DNA of 64,000 bases from Hippophae tibetana (taxonomy: Eukaryota; Streptophyta; Magnoliopsida; Rosales; Elaeagnaceae), in NCBI GenBank assembly GCA_037013495.1, contig JAZDXN010000029.1:632501-696500 (forward strand). The letters run 5' to 3'. Positions 34,601 through 47,068 of the stretch are shown one piece after another. Made by a program: the position numbers and the translations under genes. How positions within the stretch are numbered: position 1 is the stretch's first letter; every line of letters starts with the position of its first letter. The notes below the pieces were generated by a model, which saw only the letters and a program-made list of their open reading frames with translations, did not search any database and had not been told where the DNA came from.

Positions 34601-36783
34601 CCGGTATAGCGTTTAGGATTGAAGGTTTCGGGGATTTAGGGGTTCAGAGTTTAAGTTTTTGGATTAAGGATTTAGGGAATATTGTAGAGGGTATAGATTT
34701 GGGTATAAGGTATAGAGTTTATGGGTTTAGGATTTAGGATTTTTGGTTTTAGGTTTTGGGTTTTCTATTTTAGGGTTTAGGGTTTAGGGTGAAAGGTTTA
34801 GGGATTTAAGGGTTTTAGGGTATAGGGTTTAGTGTTTAGTGTTTAGTGTTTAGTGTATAGTGTATAGGGTATATGGGTTAAGGTTTATGGTATAATGAAT
34901 AGGGTTTAAAGTTTAGGGTAATTTTAATGGGTTTAAATTTTAGGGTAATTTTAATGGGTTAGGGTAAAATTTGTTTGAAAATTTAACATTGTAATGGAAT
35001 CTTATTTCCAATGGGGGAAGGATCCAATTATGATTTCTCCTCTTTTTGGAATTGATTACATTCTATTCCCATATTATAGCACAACCAAACGTACAATTGT
35101 GAAGAATTAATTCCATTTCCATCACCATTCCTATCAACCACACATGCCATATATTCACTCTAAAAAATAGAAGGAATTTATACAAAAAGGGTACAAAAAA
35201 GTGAAGAAAAAAACTTTATATTACCCCAATACCTTTATATTCAGTAAATTTCAAATAAAATTATTTAATTGTTATTTTTTCGTCAATCAAAATACTTTGT
35301 TAAAACTGTTATTTTTTTCAAAATAATTGTTACTTAAAAATAAGATATATTACTAAAATTATAATTTTTCTATATAGGATTTAGGGGTTTGGTGGTTAGG
35401 GTTTAAGGTTTAAGGTTTATGGTATAGGATTTAGAGTGTTTTATATTTGAGGTTTGGGACTTTACTATTTTAGGTTTTTGGGTTTTGGCTTTAGGTATAG
35501 GGTTTAGGGTTTTTGTTTTAGTGTTTTGGGGTTTAAGCTTTAGGTTTAAATGTATTATGTATATTGTATAGGGTTTAGGGTTTAGGTTTTTGGGTATAAG
35601 GTGTAGGGTTTAATGTTTAGGGTTTAGGGTTTAAGATTTTAGGTTTAGGATTTTAGGGTTTTAGGGTTTTAGGTTTAGGGTATAGAATTTAGGATTTTGT
35701 TGTTTTAGGGTTTTATGGTTGTGGGTTTTGTGTTTTTGAGCTTCTGGTATAGCATTTAGGATTAAAGGTTTTCGGGTTTGGGTGTTCGGAGTTTAAGTTT
35801 TAGGATTAAGGATTTAGGTTATATATATATAGCGTATATGATTTGGGTATAAGATATAGAGTTTAATGGTTTAGGGTTTTGGAAATTTGGGTTTTGGTTT
35901 TGGGTTTTCTATTTTGAGGTTTAGGGTTTAGGGTTTAATGTATAGTGTATAGGGTATATGGGTTAAGGTTTATGGTATAATGAATAGGGTTTAAAGTTTA
36001 AGGCCATTTTTATGGGTTATGCTAAAATTGGTTTTAAAATTTAACATTGTAATAGAATCGTAATCCAATGGGGGAAGGATGCAATTATGATTTCTCCTCT
36101 TTTTGGAATTGATTACATTCCATTCTGAATTTATAGAACAACCAAATATATAATTGCAAAGAATTAATTCCATTTCCATTAGCATTCCTATCAACCAAAC
36201 ATAAGATATATTCACTCTCTAAAAAAGAAGGAAGGAATCTATATAAAAAGGTTACAAAAGATTGAAAAAAAACTATTGATTACCTCAATACCCCTATATT
36301 CAATAAATTTCAAATAAAGATATTTAATTGCTATTTTTCCGTCAAACAAAATACTTTTTTATTTGTGTTTTGGGTTTTAGCTTTAATTTTAAATGTTTTG
36401 GGTATATTGTATAGTGTATAGGGTTTAGGGTTTAGGGTATAATGTATACGGTTTAATATTTAGGGTTTAGGGTTTATGATTTTGGGTTTAGGATTTTAGG
36501 GTTTTGGGTTTTGTGTTTAGGGTATAGAATTTAGGATTTTGGGTTTAGGATTTTAGGGTTTTGGGTTTTGTGTTTAGGATATAGAATTTAGGATTTTGGT
36601 GTTGTAAGGTTTTATGGCTTTGGGTTTTGTGTGTTTTAATTTCCGATATAGCGTTTAGGATTAAAGGTTTTGGGTGTTTAAGTTTTAGGATTAAGGGTTT
36701 AGGGTATATTGTATAGGGTATAGGGTACATGATTTTGGTATAAGGTATAGAGTTTAAGGGTAAGGGTTTAGGATTTATGGGTT
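31637..36783 (+). repeat. 5147 bp tandem duplication, copy 1 (Y-Z-X-Y-Z)
   Basis: Every landmark recurs 5147 bp later (32938 to 38085, 33448 to 38595, 33944 to 39091, 35991 to 41138, 36545 to 41692). The junction lies near 36780, where GGATTTATGGGTTTTGG switches to GGATTTAGGATTTTTGG. Only a handful of differences were seen by eye. Confidence 0.8.
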
Positions 36784-39700
36784 TTGGATTTAGGATTTTT
36801 GGTTTTAGGTTTTGGGTTTTCTATTTTAGGGTTTAGGGTTTAGGGTGAAAGGTTTAGGGGTTTAAGGGTTTTAGGGTTTAGGGTTTAGTGTTTAGTGTTT
36901 AGTGTATAGTGTATAGGGTATATGGGTTAAGGTTTATGGTATAATGAATAGGGTTTAAAGTTTAGGGTAATTTTAATGGGTTTAAATTTTAGGGTAATTT
37001 TAATGGGTTAGGGTAAAATTTGTTTGAAAATTTAACATTGTAATGGAATCTTATTTCCAATGGGGGAAGGATCCAATAATGATTTCTCCTCTTTTTGGAA
37101 TTGATTACATTCTATTCCTAATTTATAGCACAACCAAACGTACAATTGTGAAGAATTAATTCCATTTCCATCACCATTCCTATCAACCACACATGCCATA
37201 TATTCACTCTAAAAAATAGAAGGAATTTATACAAAAAGGGTACAAAAAAGTGAAGAAAAAAACTTTATATTACCCCAATACCTCTATATTCAGTAAATTT
37301 CAAATAAAATTATTTAATTGTTATTTTTTCGTCAATCAAAATACTTTGTTAAAACTGTTATTTTTTTCAAAATAATTGTTACTTAAAAATAAGATATATT
37401 ACTAAAATTATAATTTTTCTATATAGGATTTAGGGGTTTGGTGGTTAGGGTTTAAGGTTTAAGGTTTATGGTATAGGATTTAGAGTGTTTTATATTTGAG
37501 GTTTGGGACTTTACTATTTTAGGTTTTTGGGTTTTGGCTTTAGGTATAGGGTTTAGGGTTTTTGTTTTAGTGTTTTGGGGTTTAAGCTTTAGGTTTAAAT
37601 GTATTATGTATATTGTATAGGGTATAGGGTTTAGGTTTTTGGGTATAAGGTGTAGGGTTTAATGTTTAGGGTTTAGGGTTTAAGATTTTAGGTTTAGGAT
37701 TTTAGGGTTTTAGGGTTTTAGGTTTAGGGTATAGAATTTAGGATTTTGTTGTTTTAGGGTTTTATGGTTTTGGGTTTTGTGTTTTTGAGCTTCTGGTATA
37801 GCGTTTAGGATTAAAGGTTTTCGGGTTTGGGTGTTCGGAGTTTAAGTTTTAGGATTAAGGATTTAGGTTATATATATATATAGCGTATATGATTTGGGTA
37901 TAAGATATAGAGTTTAATGGTTTAGGGTTTTGGACATTTGGGTTTTCGTTTTGGGTTTTCTATTTTGGGGTTTAGGGTTTAGGGTTTAATGTATAGTGTA
38001 TAGGGTATATGGGTTAAGGTTTATGGTATAATGAATAGGGTTTAAAGTTTAAGGCCATTTTTATGGGTTATGCTAAAATTGGTTTTAAAATTTAACATTG
38101 TAATAGAATCGTAATTCCAATGGGGGAAGGATGCAATTATGATTTCTCCTCTTTTTGGAATTAATTACATTCCATTCTGAATTTATAGCACAACCAAATA
38201 TATAATTGCAAAGAATTAATTCCATTTCCATTAGCATTCCTATCAACCAAACATAAGATATATTCATTCTCTAAAAAAGAAGGAAGGAATCTATATAAAA
38301 AGCTTACAAAAGAGTGAAAAAAAACTATTGATTACCTCAATACCCCTATATTCAATAAATTTCAAATAAAGTTATTTAATTGCTTTTTTTCCGTCAAACA
38401 AAATACTTTTTATTTGTGTTTTGGGTTTTAGCTTTAATTTTAAATGTTTTGGGTATATTGTATAGTGTATAGGTTTAGGGTTTAGGGTATAATGTATACG
38501 GTTTAATATTTAGGGTTTAGAGTTTATGATTTTGGGTTTAGGATTTTAAGGTTTTGGGTTTTGTGTTTAGGGTATAGAATTTAGGATTTTGGGTTTAGGA
38601 TTTTAGGGTTTTGGGTTTTGTGTTTAGGGTATAGAATTTAGGATTTTGGTGTTGTAAGGTTTTATGGCTTTGGGTTTTGTGTGTTTTAATTTCCGATATA
38701 GCGTTTAGGATTAAAGGTTTTGGGTGTTTAAGTTTTAGGATTAAGGGTTTAGGGTATATTGTATAGGGTATAGGGTACATGATTTTTGTATAAGGTATAG
38801 AGTTTAAGGGTAAGGGTTTAGGATTTAGGGTTTTGGATTTTCTATTTTAGCTTTTGGTTTTTCTACTTTGGCGTTTAAGGGTTTTAGGGTATAGGGTTTA
38901 AGGTTTAGTGTACAGTGTATAATGTATATGGGTTAAGGGTCATGGTATAATGTATAGGGTTTAAAGTTTAGGGTAATTTTAATGGATTAGGGTAAAATTG
39001 GTTTTAAAATTTCACATTGTAATGGAATCGTAATTCCAATGGGGGAAGGATCCAATTATGATTTCTCCTCTTTTTGGAATTGATTACATTCTATTCCCAA
39101 TTTATAGCACAACCCAACATAAAATTGTGAAGAATTAATTCCATTTCCATCACCATTGCTATCAACCAAACATGACATATATTTACTCTCAAAAAAAGAA
39201 GGAATCTATATAAAAAGGGAACAAAAAAGTGAAGAAAAAAACTATTTATTACCTGAATACCCCTATATTCAATAAATTTCAAATAACGTTATTTAATTGT
39301 TATTTTTCCGTCAAACAAAATACTTTATTGAAACCATTATTTTTTCAAAATAATGGGTACTTAAAACTAAGATATATTACTAAACTTATAATTTTCCTAT
39401 ATAGGATTTAGGGTTTTGGTGGTTAGGGTTTAAGGTTTAAGGTTTACGGTATAGGGTATAGGATTTAGGGTGTTTTATGTTTTAGGTTTTGGGGTTTTAC
39501 TATTTTATATTTTTGGGTTTTGGGCTTTAGGTATAGGGGTTAGGATTTTGTTTTTATTGTTTTGGGTTTTAAGCTTTAGGTTTGAATGTATTGGGTATAT
39601 TGTATAGTGTATAGGGTTTAGGGTATAATATATATGGCTTAATGTTTAGGGTTTAGGGTATAATATATATGGTTTAATGTTTAGGGTTTAGGGTTTAAGA

Positions 39701-41930
39701 TTTTGGGTTTAGGATTTTACAGTTTTGGGTTTTGGGTTTTTGAGTTTCCGGTATAGCGTTTAGGATTGAAGGTTTCGGGGATTTAGGGGTTCAGAGTTTA
39801 AGTTTTTGGATTAAGGATTTAGGGAATATTGTAGAGGGTATAGATTTGGGTATAAGGTATAGAGTTTATGGGTTTAGGATTTAGGATTTTTGGTTTTAGG
39901 TTTTGGGTTTTCTATTTTAGGGTTTAGGGTTTAGGGTGAAAGGTTTAGGGATTTAAGGGTTTTAGGGTATAGGGTTTAGTGTTTAGTGTTTAGTGTTTAG
40001 TGTATAGTGTATAGGGTATATGGGTTAAGGTTTATGGTATAATGAATAGGGTTTAAAGTTTAGGGTAATTTTAATGGGTTTAAATTTTAGGGTAATTTTA
40101 ATGGGTTAGGGTAAAATTTGTTTGAAAATTTAACATTGTAATGGAATCTTATTTCCAATGGGGGAAGGATCCAATTATGATTTCTCCTCTTTTTGGAATT
40201 GATTACATTCTATTCCCATATTATAGCACAACCAAACGTACAATTGTGAAGAATTAATTCCATTTCCATCACCATTCCTATCAACCACACATGCCATATA
40301 TTCACTCTAAAAAATAGAAGGAATTTATACAAAAAGGGTACAAAAAAGTGAAGAAAAAAACTTTATATTACCCCAATACCTTTATATTCAGTAAATTTCA
40401 AATAAAATTATTTAATTGTTATTTTTTCGTCAATCAAAATACTTTGTTAAAACTGTTATTTTTTTCAAAATAATTGTTACTTAAAAATAAGATATATTAC
40501 TAAAATTATAATTTTTCTATATAGGATTTAGGGGTTTGGTGGTTAGGGTTTAAGGTTTAAGGTTTATGGTATAGGATTTAGAGTGTTTTATATTTGAGGT
40601 TTGGGACTTTACTATTTTAGGTTTTTGGGTTTTGGCTTTAGGTATAGGGTTTAGGGTTTTTGTTTTAGTGTTTTGGGGTTTAAGCTTTAGGTTTAAATGT
40701 ATTATGTATATTGTATAGGGTATAGGGTTTAGGTTTTTGGGTATAAGGTGTAGGGTTTAATGTTTAGGGTTTAGGGTTTAAGATTTTAGGTTTAGGATTT
40801 TAGGGTTTTAGGGTTTTAGGTTTAGGGTATAGAATTTAGGATTTTGTTGTTTTAGGGTTTTATGGTTGTGGGTTTTGTGTTTTTGAGCTTCTGGTATAGC
40901 ATTTAGGATTAAAGGTTTTCGGGTTTGGGTGTTCGGAGTTTAAGTTTTAGGATTAAGGATTTAGGTTATATATATATAGCGTATATGATTTGGGTATAAG
41001 ATATAGAGTTTAATGGTTTAGGGTTTTGGAAATTTGGGTTTTGGTTTTGGGTTTTCTATTTTGAGGTTTAGGGTTTAGGGTTTAATGTATAGTGTATAGG
41101 GTATATGGGTTAAGGTTTATGGTATAATGAATAGGGTTTAAAGTTTAAGGCCATTTTTATGGGTTATGCTAAAATTGGTTTTAAAATTTAACATTGTAAT
41201 AGAATCGTAATCCAATGGGGGAAGGATGCAATTATGATTTCTCCTCTTTTTGGAATTGATTACATTCCATTCTGAATTTATAGAACAACCAAATATATAA
41301 TTGCAAAGAATTAATTCCATTTCCATTAGCATTCCTATCAACCAAACATAAGATATATTCACTCTCTAAAAAAGAAGGAAGGAATCTATATAAAAAGGTT
41401 ACAAAAGATTGAAAAAAAACTATTGATTACCTCAATACCCCTATATTCAATAAATTTCAAATAAAGATATTTAATTGCTATTTTTCCGTCAAACAAAATA
41501 CTTTTTTATTTGTGTTTTGGGTTTTAGCTTTAATTTTAAATGTTTTGGGTATATTGTATAGTGTATAGGGTTTAGGGTTTAGGGTATAATGTATACGGTT
41601 TAATATTTAGGGTTTAGGGTTTATGATTTTGGGTTTAGGATTTTAGGGTTTTGGGTTTTGTGTTTAGGGTATAGAATTTAGGATTTTGGGTTTAGGATTT
41701 TAGGGTTTTGGGTTTTGTGTTTAGGATATAGAATTTAGGATTTTGGTGTTGTAAGGTTTTATGGCTTTGGGTTTTGTGTGTTTTAATTTCCGATATAGCG
41801 TTTAGGATTAAAGGTTTTGGGTGTTTAAGTTTTAGGATTAAGGGTTTAGGGTATATTGTATAGGGTATAGGGTACATGATTTTGGTATAAGGTATAGAGT
41901 TTAAGGGTAAGGGTTTAGGATTTAGGGTTT
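36784..41930 (+). repeat. 5147 bp tandem duplication, copy 2 (Y-Z-X-Y-Z)
   Basis: Copy of 31637-36783, followed at 41930 by the W unit that in the ancestral order follows Z (as at 29184-30047). Examples of the few differences: TTTAGGG against TATAGGG at about 35577/40724, and one base at about 33402/38549. Confidence 0.8.
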
Positions 41931-43235
41931 TGGATTTTCTATTTTAGCTTTTGGTTTTTCTACTTTGGGGTTTAAGGGTTTTAGGGTATAGGGTTTAAGG
42001 TTTAGTGTACAGTGTATAATGTATATGGGTTAAGGGTCATGGTATAATGTATAGGGTTTAAAGTTTAGGGTAATTTTTATGGGTTAGGGTAAAATTGGTT
42101 TTAAAATTTAACATTGTAATGGAATCGTAATTCCAATGGGGAACGGATGCAATTATGATTTCTCCTCTTTTTGGAATTGATTATATTCCATTCCCAATTT
42201 ATAGCACCACCAAACATACAATTGCGAAGATTTAATTCCATTTCCATCACCATTTGTATCAACCAAACATAACATATATTCACTCTCCAAAAAAAGAAGG
42301 AAGGAATTTATATAAAAAGGGTACAAAAGGGTGAAAAAAACTATTTATTACCTTAATACTCCTATATTCAATAAATTTCAAATAAAGTTATTTAATTTTT
42401 ATTTTTTGGTCAAACAAAATACTTTGTTGAAACCATTATTTTGAAAAAATAATGGTTACTTAAAAATAAGATATATTACTAAAATTATAATTTTTCTATA
42501 TAGGATTTAGGGTTTTGATGGTTAGGGTTTAAGGTTTAAGGTTTTATGGTATAGGGTATATGGTTTAGGGTGTTTTACGTTTTAGGTTTTGGGGTTTTTC
42601 TATTTTAGGTTTTTGGGTTTTCGGCTTTAGGTATAGGGTTAAGGATTTTTTGGTTTAGTGTTTTGGGGTTTAAGCTTAAGGTTTAAATCTATTGGGTATA
42701 TTGTATAGGGTATAAGATTTAGGGTTTAATGTTTAGGGTTTAGGGGTTAAGATTTTTGGTTTAGGAGCTTAAGGTTTTGGGTTTAAGGTTTAGAATTTAG
42801 GGTTTTGGGATTTTACTGTTTTAGAGTTTAGGGTTTAGGTGTTAGGGTTTATGGTTTAGGCTATAGTGAATAGGGTATAGGTATTGGTTATATGGTATAA
42901 AGTTTATGGGTTAGGGTTTTAGATTTTAGGTGTTGGGGTTTTTGGTTTTTTTTGTTTTCAGGTTTAGGGTGTAGGATTTATGGTTCAAGGGTTTGAAGGT
43001 ATACATTTAAGAAGCATTTGGTTCAAAAATTGAAAAATGATTGGGAATAGAAATGAATGCAAAAGAAACACTGTTCATTATTAAATTGTTTGTTATTTCC
43101 ACTATATTCAAAAAAGAAAGTAGTTTTACAGTGTTTGGTTTACAAATGAAATGAAATGGAAAACAATATATATTACCTTAATACCGTTATATTCTATTAA
43201 ATTAAAATAATGTCATCTAATTATTATATTTTCGT

Positions 43236-43240
43236 GAGAC
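43236..43240 (+). other. Target site duplication, left (GAGAC)
   Basis: GAGAC precedes the solo LTR; GAGAT follows it at 44566-44570. The undisturbed site is seen in a paralogous unit near 46069 (GTGAGACAAAATACATT), which supports GAGAC as the original target. Confidence 0.7.
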
Positions 43241-44565
43241 TATTGTCTCTTTTGAAGAACATAAAATCGTACAAGTATACACGGTCACAAGTAATAATAT
43301 GATAAATAAAATATCGTTGCCACATAGATTTGTTACTAGCTTTCGTTAATTACTAAAATTATTTAAACCTAATTTTATCCAAATAATCAATAATTTGATG
43401 TAGTTTGTCTTAACTAATGTTTTTTAACAGTTTGTAAGAAAATTCTAGTATTGCAGTTTTACCAAATTAATCCACTTGAACATTTTATTTTCTCTTGATT
43501 TATGTTTTCATATTTTAAGTTGTTAACCAAGAACTCCTAATTTATCCATATATCTCTTCCGAGCTCCATACAGACACATCTCGCTAAAATAATTCACTAT
43601 ATTCCTATGAGAATTAAATTCAACCAGATTTATTAAGTTCTAAGTTCTCAAACAGTTACATATACAATAAAAGTATATTTTATCCCTTATATATATACGT
43701 TATTTTATCACGAGTTACACACAAAAATGCCTTTTCTAAGTTTATTTAAATGTCACATATCAATTAATTAATCTTCCGATAATTAAAAGCATTAAACACA
43801 GATAAAATAAACAACTTAAAACTATTCCATAAATCACTCAAAAATAATTAATTCAAGTTTCATAATTTAAGCTACACTACAACCCTAGAACGAATAAATT
43901 AGTTCATAGCAGAAATTAAAATTACAACACCACAATAATAAAGCATTTCAGAGAAATAAAAATGAAAAGAAAATAGATTATGAAAAACTCTTTCACGATT
44001 CCTCAATGAAAAATAAATTTCTTCCCTTTCCTTCTTCTTCGTTGTCTTCTTTCTCTATAATTTTCCTAAGAAAATTCAACACAAAAAATGTCAAATAAAC
44101 GTTATGCACGGAAGGTGGGCCCCACGTGTGCCGAGCCACGTGCTTCAGGAGATCCGGCTTAATCGCTTTTGTTGCGTCTGGATTCATGCGCCCAATCTTG
44201 ACCGTTAATTGGATGATCGAACGATGTGTGTTGGGCATTGTGAATGTCGCGAGTGGCTCTTCTCCAACGCAAAAATTCAACTTTTATTAATTGCATTTTG
44301 ACCCACAAATTTAATTTAAATTAATTTCTAATCTTTTGATATTTGCAATTTAACCCATTCTTAATTTCAAATTAAATTGTAATCTTTTTATAATTGCAAT
44401 TAAGCCCTTTTTTATTAAAATTTATTAATTTACTTGAAAATATATTTATTAAAAACTAATACTAAATATTAATTTAATTAATTTAAAAATTAACTAAAAA
44501 TGTAAAGAACTAGCAATTATAATTAATAAAATAGACATAAATCATTGTATAAAATACAGTTATCA
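43241..44565 (-). mobile_element. Solo Athila-type LTR (1325 bp)
   Basis: On the minus strand it starts TGATAACTGTATTTTATACA (44565) and ends at 43241. It interrupts an AT-rich block: the sequence TCGTGAGAC / AAAATACATTATTGAAACC is continuous in the paralogous block at 46065-46100. A 5 bp target repeat (GAGAC/GAGAT) flanks it. No internal retrotransposon region is present, so it is a solo LTR, the usual product of LTR-LTR recombination. It holds a GC-rich patch with two CACGTG motifs (44123, 44137). The open frame at 44280-43993 lies wholly within the LTR and is not a host gene. Confidence 0.85.
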
Positions 44566-47068
44566 GAGATAAAATACATTATTGAAACCATTCTTTTTCT
44601 AAATAATTATTACTTAAAAATAAAATACATTATTAAAATTATAATTTTTCTAAATAGGGTTTAGGGTTTTGGATTTTGGGTATACTGTATAGGCTATAAG
44701 GTTTAGGGTTTTATGGTTTTAGGTTTTAGGATTAAGGATTTAGGGTATATGGTATAGGGTATAGGGTATATGATTTTGTTATAAGGTATAGAGTTTAAGG
44801 GTTAGGGTTTAGGGTTTAGGGTTTAGGGTTTAGGATTTTAAGGGTTTAGGGTTTAGTGTATAGTGTATAGTGTATAGGGTATAGGGTATAGGGTATATAG
44901 GTTATGGTATATGGTATAATGTATAGGGTTTAAAGTTTTGGGTAATTTTTATAGGTTAGTGTAAAATTGGTTTTAAAATTTAACATTGTAATGGAATCGT
45001 AATTCCAATGAGGGAAGGATGCAATCATGATTTCTTCTCTTTTTGGAATTGATTACATTACATTCCCAATTTATAGCACTACCAAACATAAAATTGTGAA
45101 TTAATTCCATTTCTGTCACCATTCCTATCAACCAAACATAACATATATTCATTCTCTAAAAAAGAAGGAAGGAATCTATATATAAAGGGTACAAAATACC
45201 CCTTTATTACCTCAATACCCCTTTGTTTAGTAAATTTCAAATAAAGTTATTTAATTGTTATTTTTCGTCAAACATAATACTTTGTTGAAACCATTATTTT
45301 TTCAAAATAATGGTTTCTTAAGAATAATATATATTACTAAAATTATAATTTTTCTATATAGGATTTAGTGTTTTGGTGGTGAGGGTTTAAGGTTTAAGGT
45401 TTACGGTATAGGGTTTAGGGTGTTTTAAGTTTTAGGTTTTGTGTTTTACTATTTTTGGTTTTTTGGTTTTGGGCTTTAGGTATAGGGTTTAGGGTTTTTT
45501 GTTTTAGTGTTTTGGGGTTTAAGCTTTATGTTTAAATGTATTATGTATATTGTATAAGGTATAGGGTTTAGGGTATAAGGTGTAGGGTTTATGGTTTAGG
45601 GTTTAGGGTTTAAGATTTTTGTTTAGGATTTTAGGGTTTTCGGCTTTGGGTTTTGGGTATAGAATTTAGGGTTTTAGGGTTTTACAATTTTAAGGTTTAG
45701 GGTTTACAGTTTACAGTTTAGGCTATGGTGTATAGGGTATATCGTATTGGTTATATGGTATAGATTTTACGGGTTTGGGTTTTTTTGTTTTGAGGTTTAG
45801 GGTGTAGGATTTATGGTTTAAGGGTTTCGAGGTATACGGTTTAGGAAGCATTTGGTTCAAAAAATGAAAAATGAATTGGAATAGAAATGAATGCAAAAGA
45901 AAACTGTTCACTATTAAATTGTTTGGTATGGCCACTGTATTCCAAAAAGAAATTAGTTTTACATTGTTTGGTTTACAAATGAAATGAAATGGAAAATAAT
46001 ATATATTACCCTAATACCGTTATATTCTTTTAAATTTAAGTAATGTCATCTAATTATTATATTTTTGTGAGACAAAATACATTATTGAAACCATTCTTTT
46101 TCTAAATAATTATTACTTAAAAATAAAATATATTATTAAAATTATAATTTTTCTAAATAGGGTTTAGGGTTTTGGATTTTGGGTTTTGAGGTTTAGATTT
46201 TAGGGTTTAAGGTTTAGGGTATACTATATAGGCTATAGGGTTTAGGGTTTTAGAGGTTTTAGGTTTTGGGGTTTAGGGATTAGGATTTAGGATTTTGTGG
46301 TTTTGTGGTTCTATGGTTTTGGGTATTTTTTCGTGTATAAGGTTTAGGGTTAAAGATTTTGTGGTTTTGGGGTTTAAATTTTAGGATTCATGATTTAGGG
46401 TATAATGTATAAGGTATAGGGTTTTGTATATAAGGTATAGAGTTTATTGGCTAGGGTTTTTTATTTTGGATTTTAGTGTTTTGAGTTTTCTATTTTGGAG
46501 TTAATGTATAGGGTTTAGGGATTAGGATTTAGGATTTTGTTGTTTTAGGGTTTTATGGTTTTGGGTTTTAGGATTTTGGTTTTGTGTTTTTGGGTTTCTG
46601 GTATAGGGTTTAGGGTTAAAGATTTAGGGTTTTGGGGTTTAAGTTTTAAAATTTATAGTTTTTCGTATAGTGTGTATAGGGTTTAGGGTTTTGGGTAAAA
46701 GGTATTATGTTTAAAGGTTAGGATTTAGGGTTTTGGATTTTAGGTTTTGGGGTTTTGGGTTTTTTGGTGTTTAGGGTATAGGGTATTGGGTGTAGGGTTT
46801 AGGGGTTTTGGGTATAGGGTTTAGGATTTTGGGTTTTGGGTTTTAAGGTTTAGGATATATTGTATAGAGTATAAGGTTTTGGGTTCATGGTATAATGTAT
46901 CGGGTTTAAGGTTTAGGGTTATTTTTATGGATTAGGGTAAAATTGGAAGTAAAATTTAATATTGGAATTGAATCATGATTCCTAAAAGGGTAGGATGGAA
47001 TCACAATTCTTTCTCTTTTAGAAATTAATTCCATTCAATTATCAATATATAGCATAATCATACATACA
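44566..47068 (+). repeat. Composite satellite, part beyond the solo LTR
   Basis: Continues the array with AT-rich blocks at about 44970 and 46950, a long left block with GCATTTGGTTCAAAAAATG at 45848, and telomere-like tracts. At about 47068 the array ends within a right block (GCATAATCATACATACAA), where the Tat-like fragment starts. Confidence 0.75.

Larger units (their letters stand above)
27028..42960 (+). repeat. Higher-order repeat with four unit types (X, Y, Z, W)
   Basis: Small differences in the block anchor sort the units. X (reads TTTCACATTG): 27028, 30767, 33857, 39006. Y (GGAATCTTATTTCC): 28120, 31881, 34979, 37027, 40126. Z (AATAGAATCGTAA): 29184, 32939, 36036, 38086, 41184. W (GGGGACGG or GGGAACGG): 30047, 42102. 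The order is X-Y-Z-W, X-Y-Z, X-Y-Z, Y-Z, X-Y-Z-W. Steps are about 1.1 kb (X to next or Y to Z), 1.06 kb and 0.92 kb, so an X-Y-Z trimer is about 3.1 kb. This is a true higher-order structure, read directly from unit-specific variants. Confidence 0.8.
21146..47068 (+). repeat. Composite satellite: TTTAGGG-like tracts alternating with AT-rich blocks
   Basis: About 26 kb (interrupted by a solo LTR at 43241-44565) made of degenerate plant telomere motif variants (TTTAGGG, TATAGGG, TTTTGGG, TTTAAGG, TTTAGTG), always with the G-rich strand on +, interleaved with a conserved AT-rich block. An anchor like AACATTGTAATGGAATCGTA marks the blocks at about 21900, 24223, 25134, 25964, 27028, 28120, 29184, 30047, 30767, 31881, 32939, 33857, 34979, 36036, 37027, 38086, 39006, 40126, 41184, 42102, 44970 and 46950. 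Each block holds GGAATCGTAATTCC-like imperfect palindromes, ATCAACCAAACAT, a TATA-like box and an AAAATTATAATTTTTCTA end, followed by a telomere-like tract of 0.3-0.7 kb. I see no host gene in it. Small open frames (60-95 codons) are by-products of the repeat. Not a functional chromosome end: the motif is too degenerate and internal. Confidence 0.85.

Noticed and set aside
21146-47068. A true chromosome end or fused telomeres
   Set aside because: The motif is highly degenerate, interrupted every ~1 kb by the same AT-rich block, has one orientation throughout and is flanked by retrotransposons on both sides.
21146-47068. CRISPR-like array because of regular spacing
   Set aside because: Units are about 1 kb with no short repeats plus unique spacers, and the context is a plant nuclear genome.
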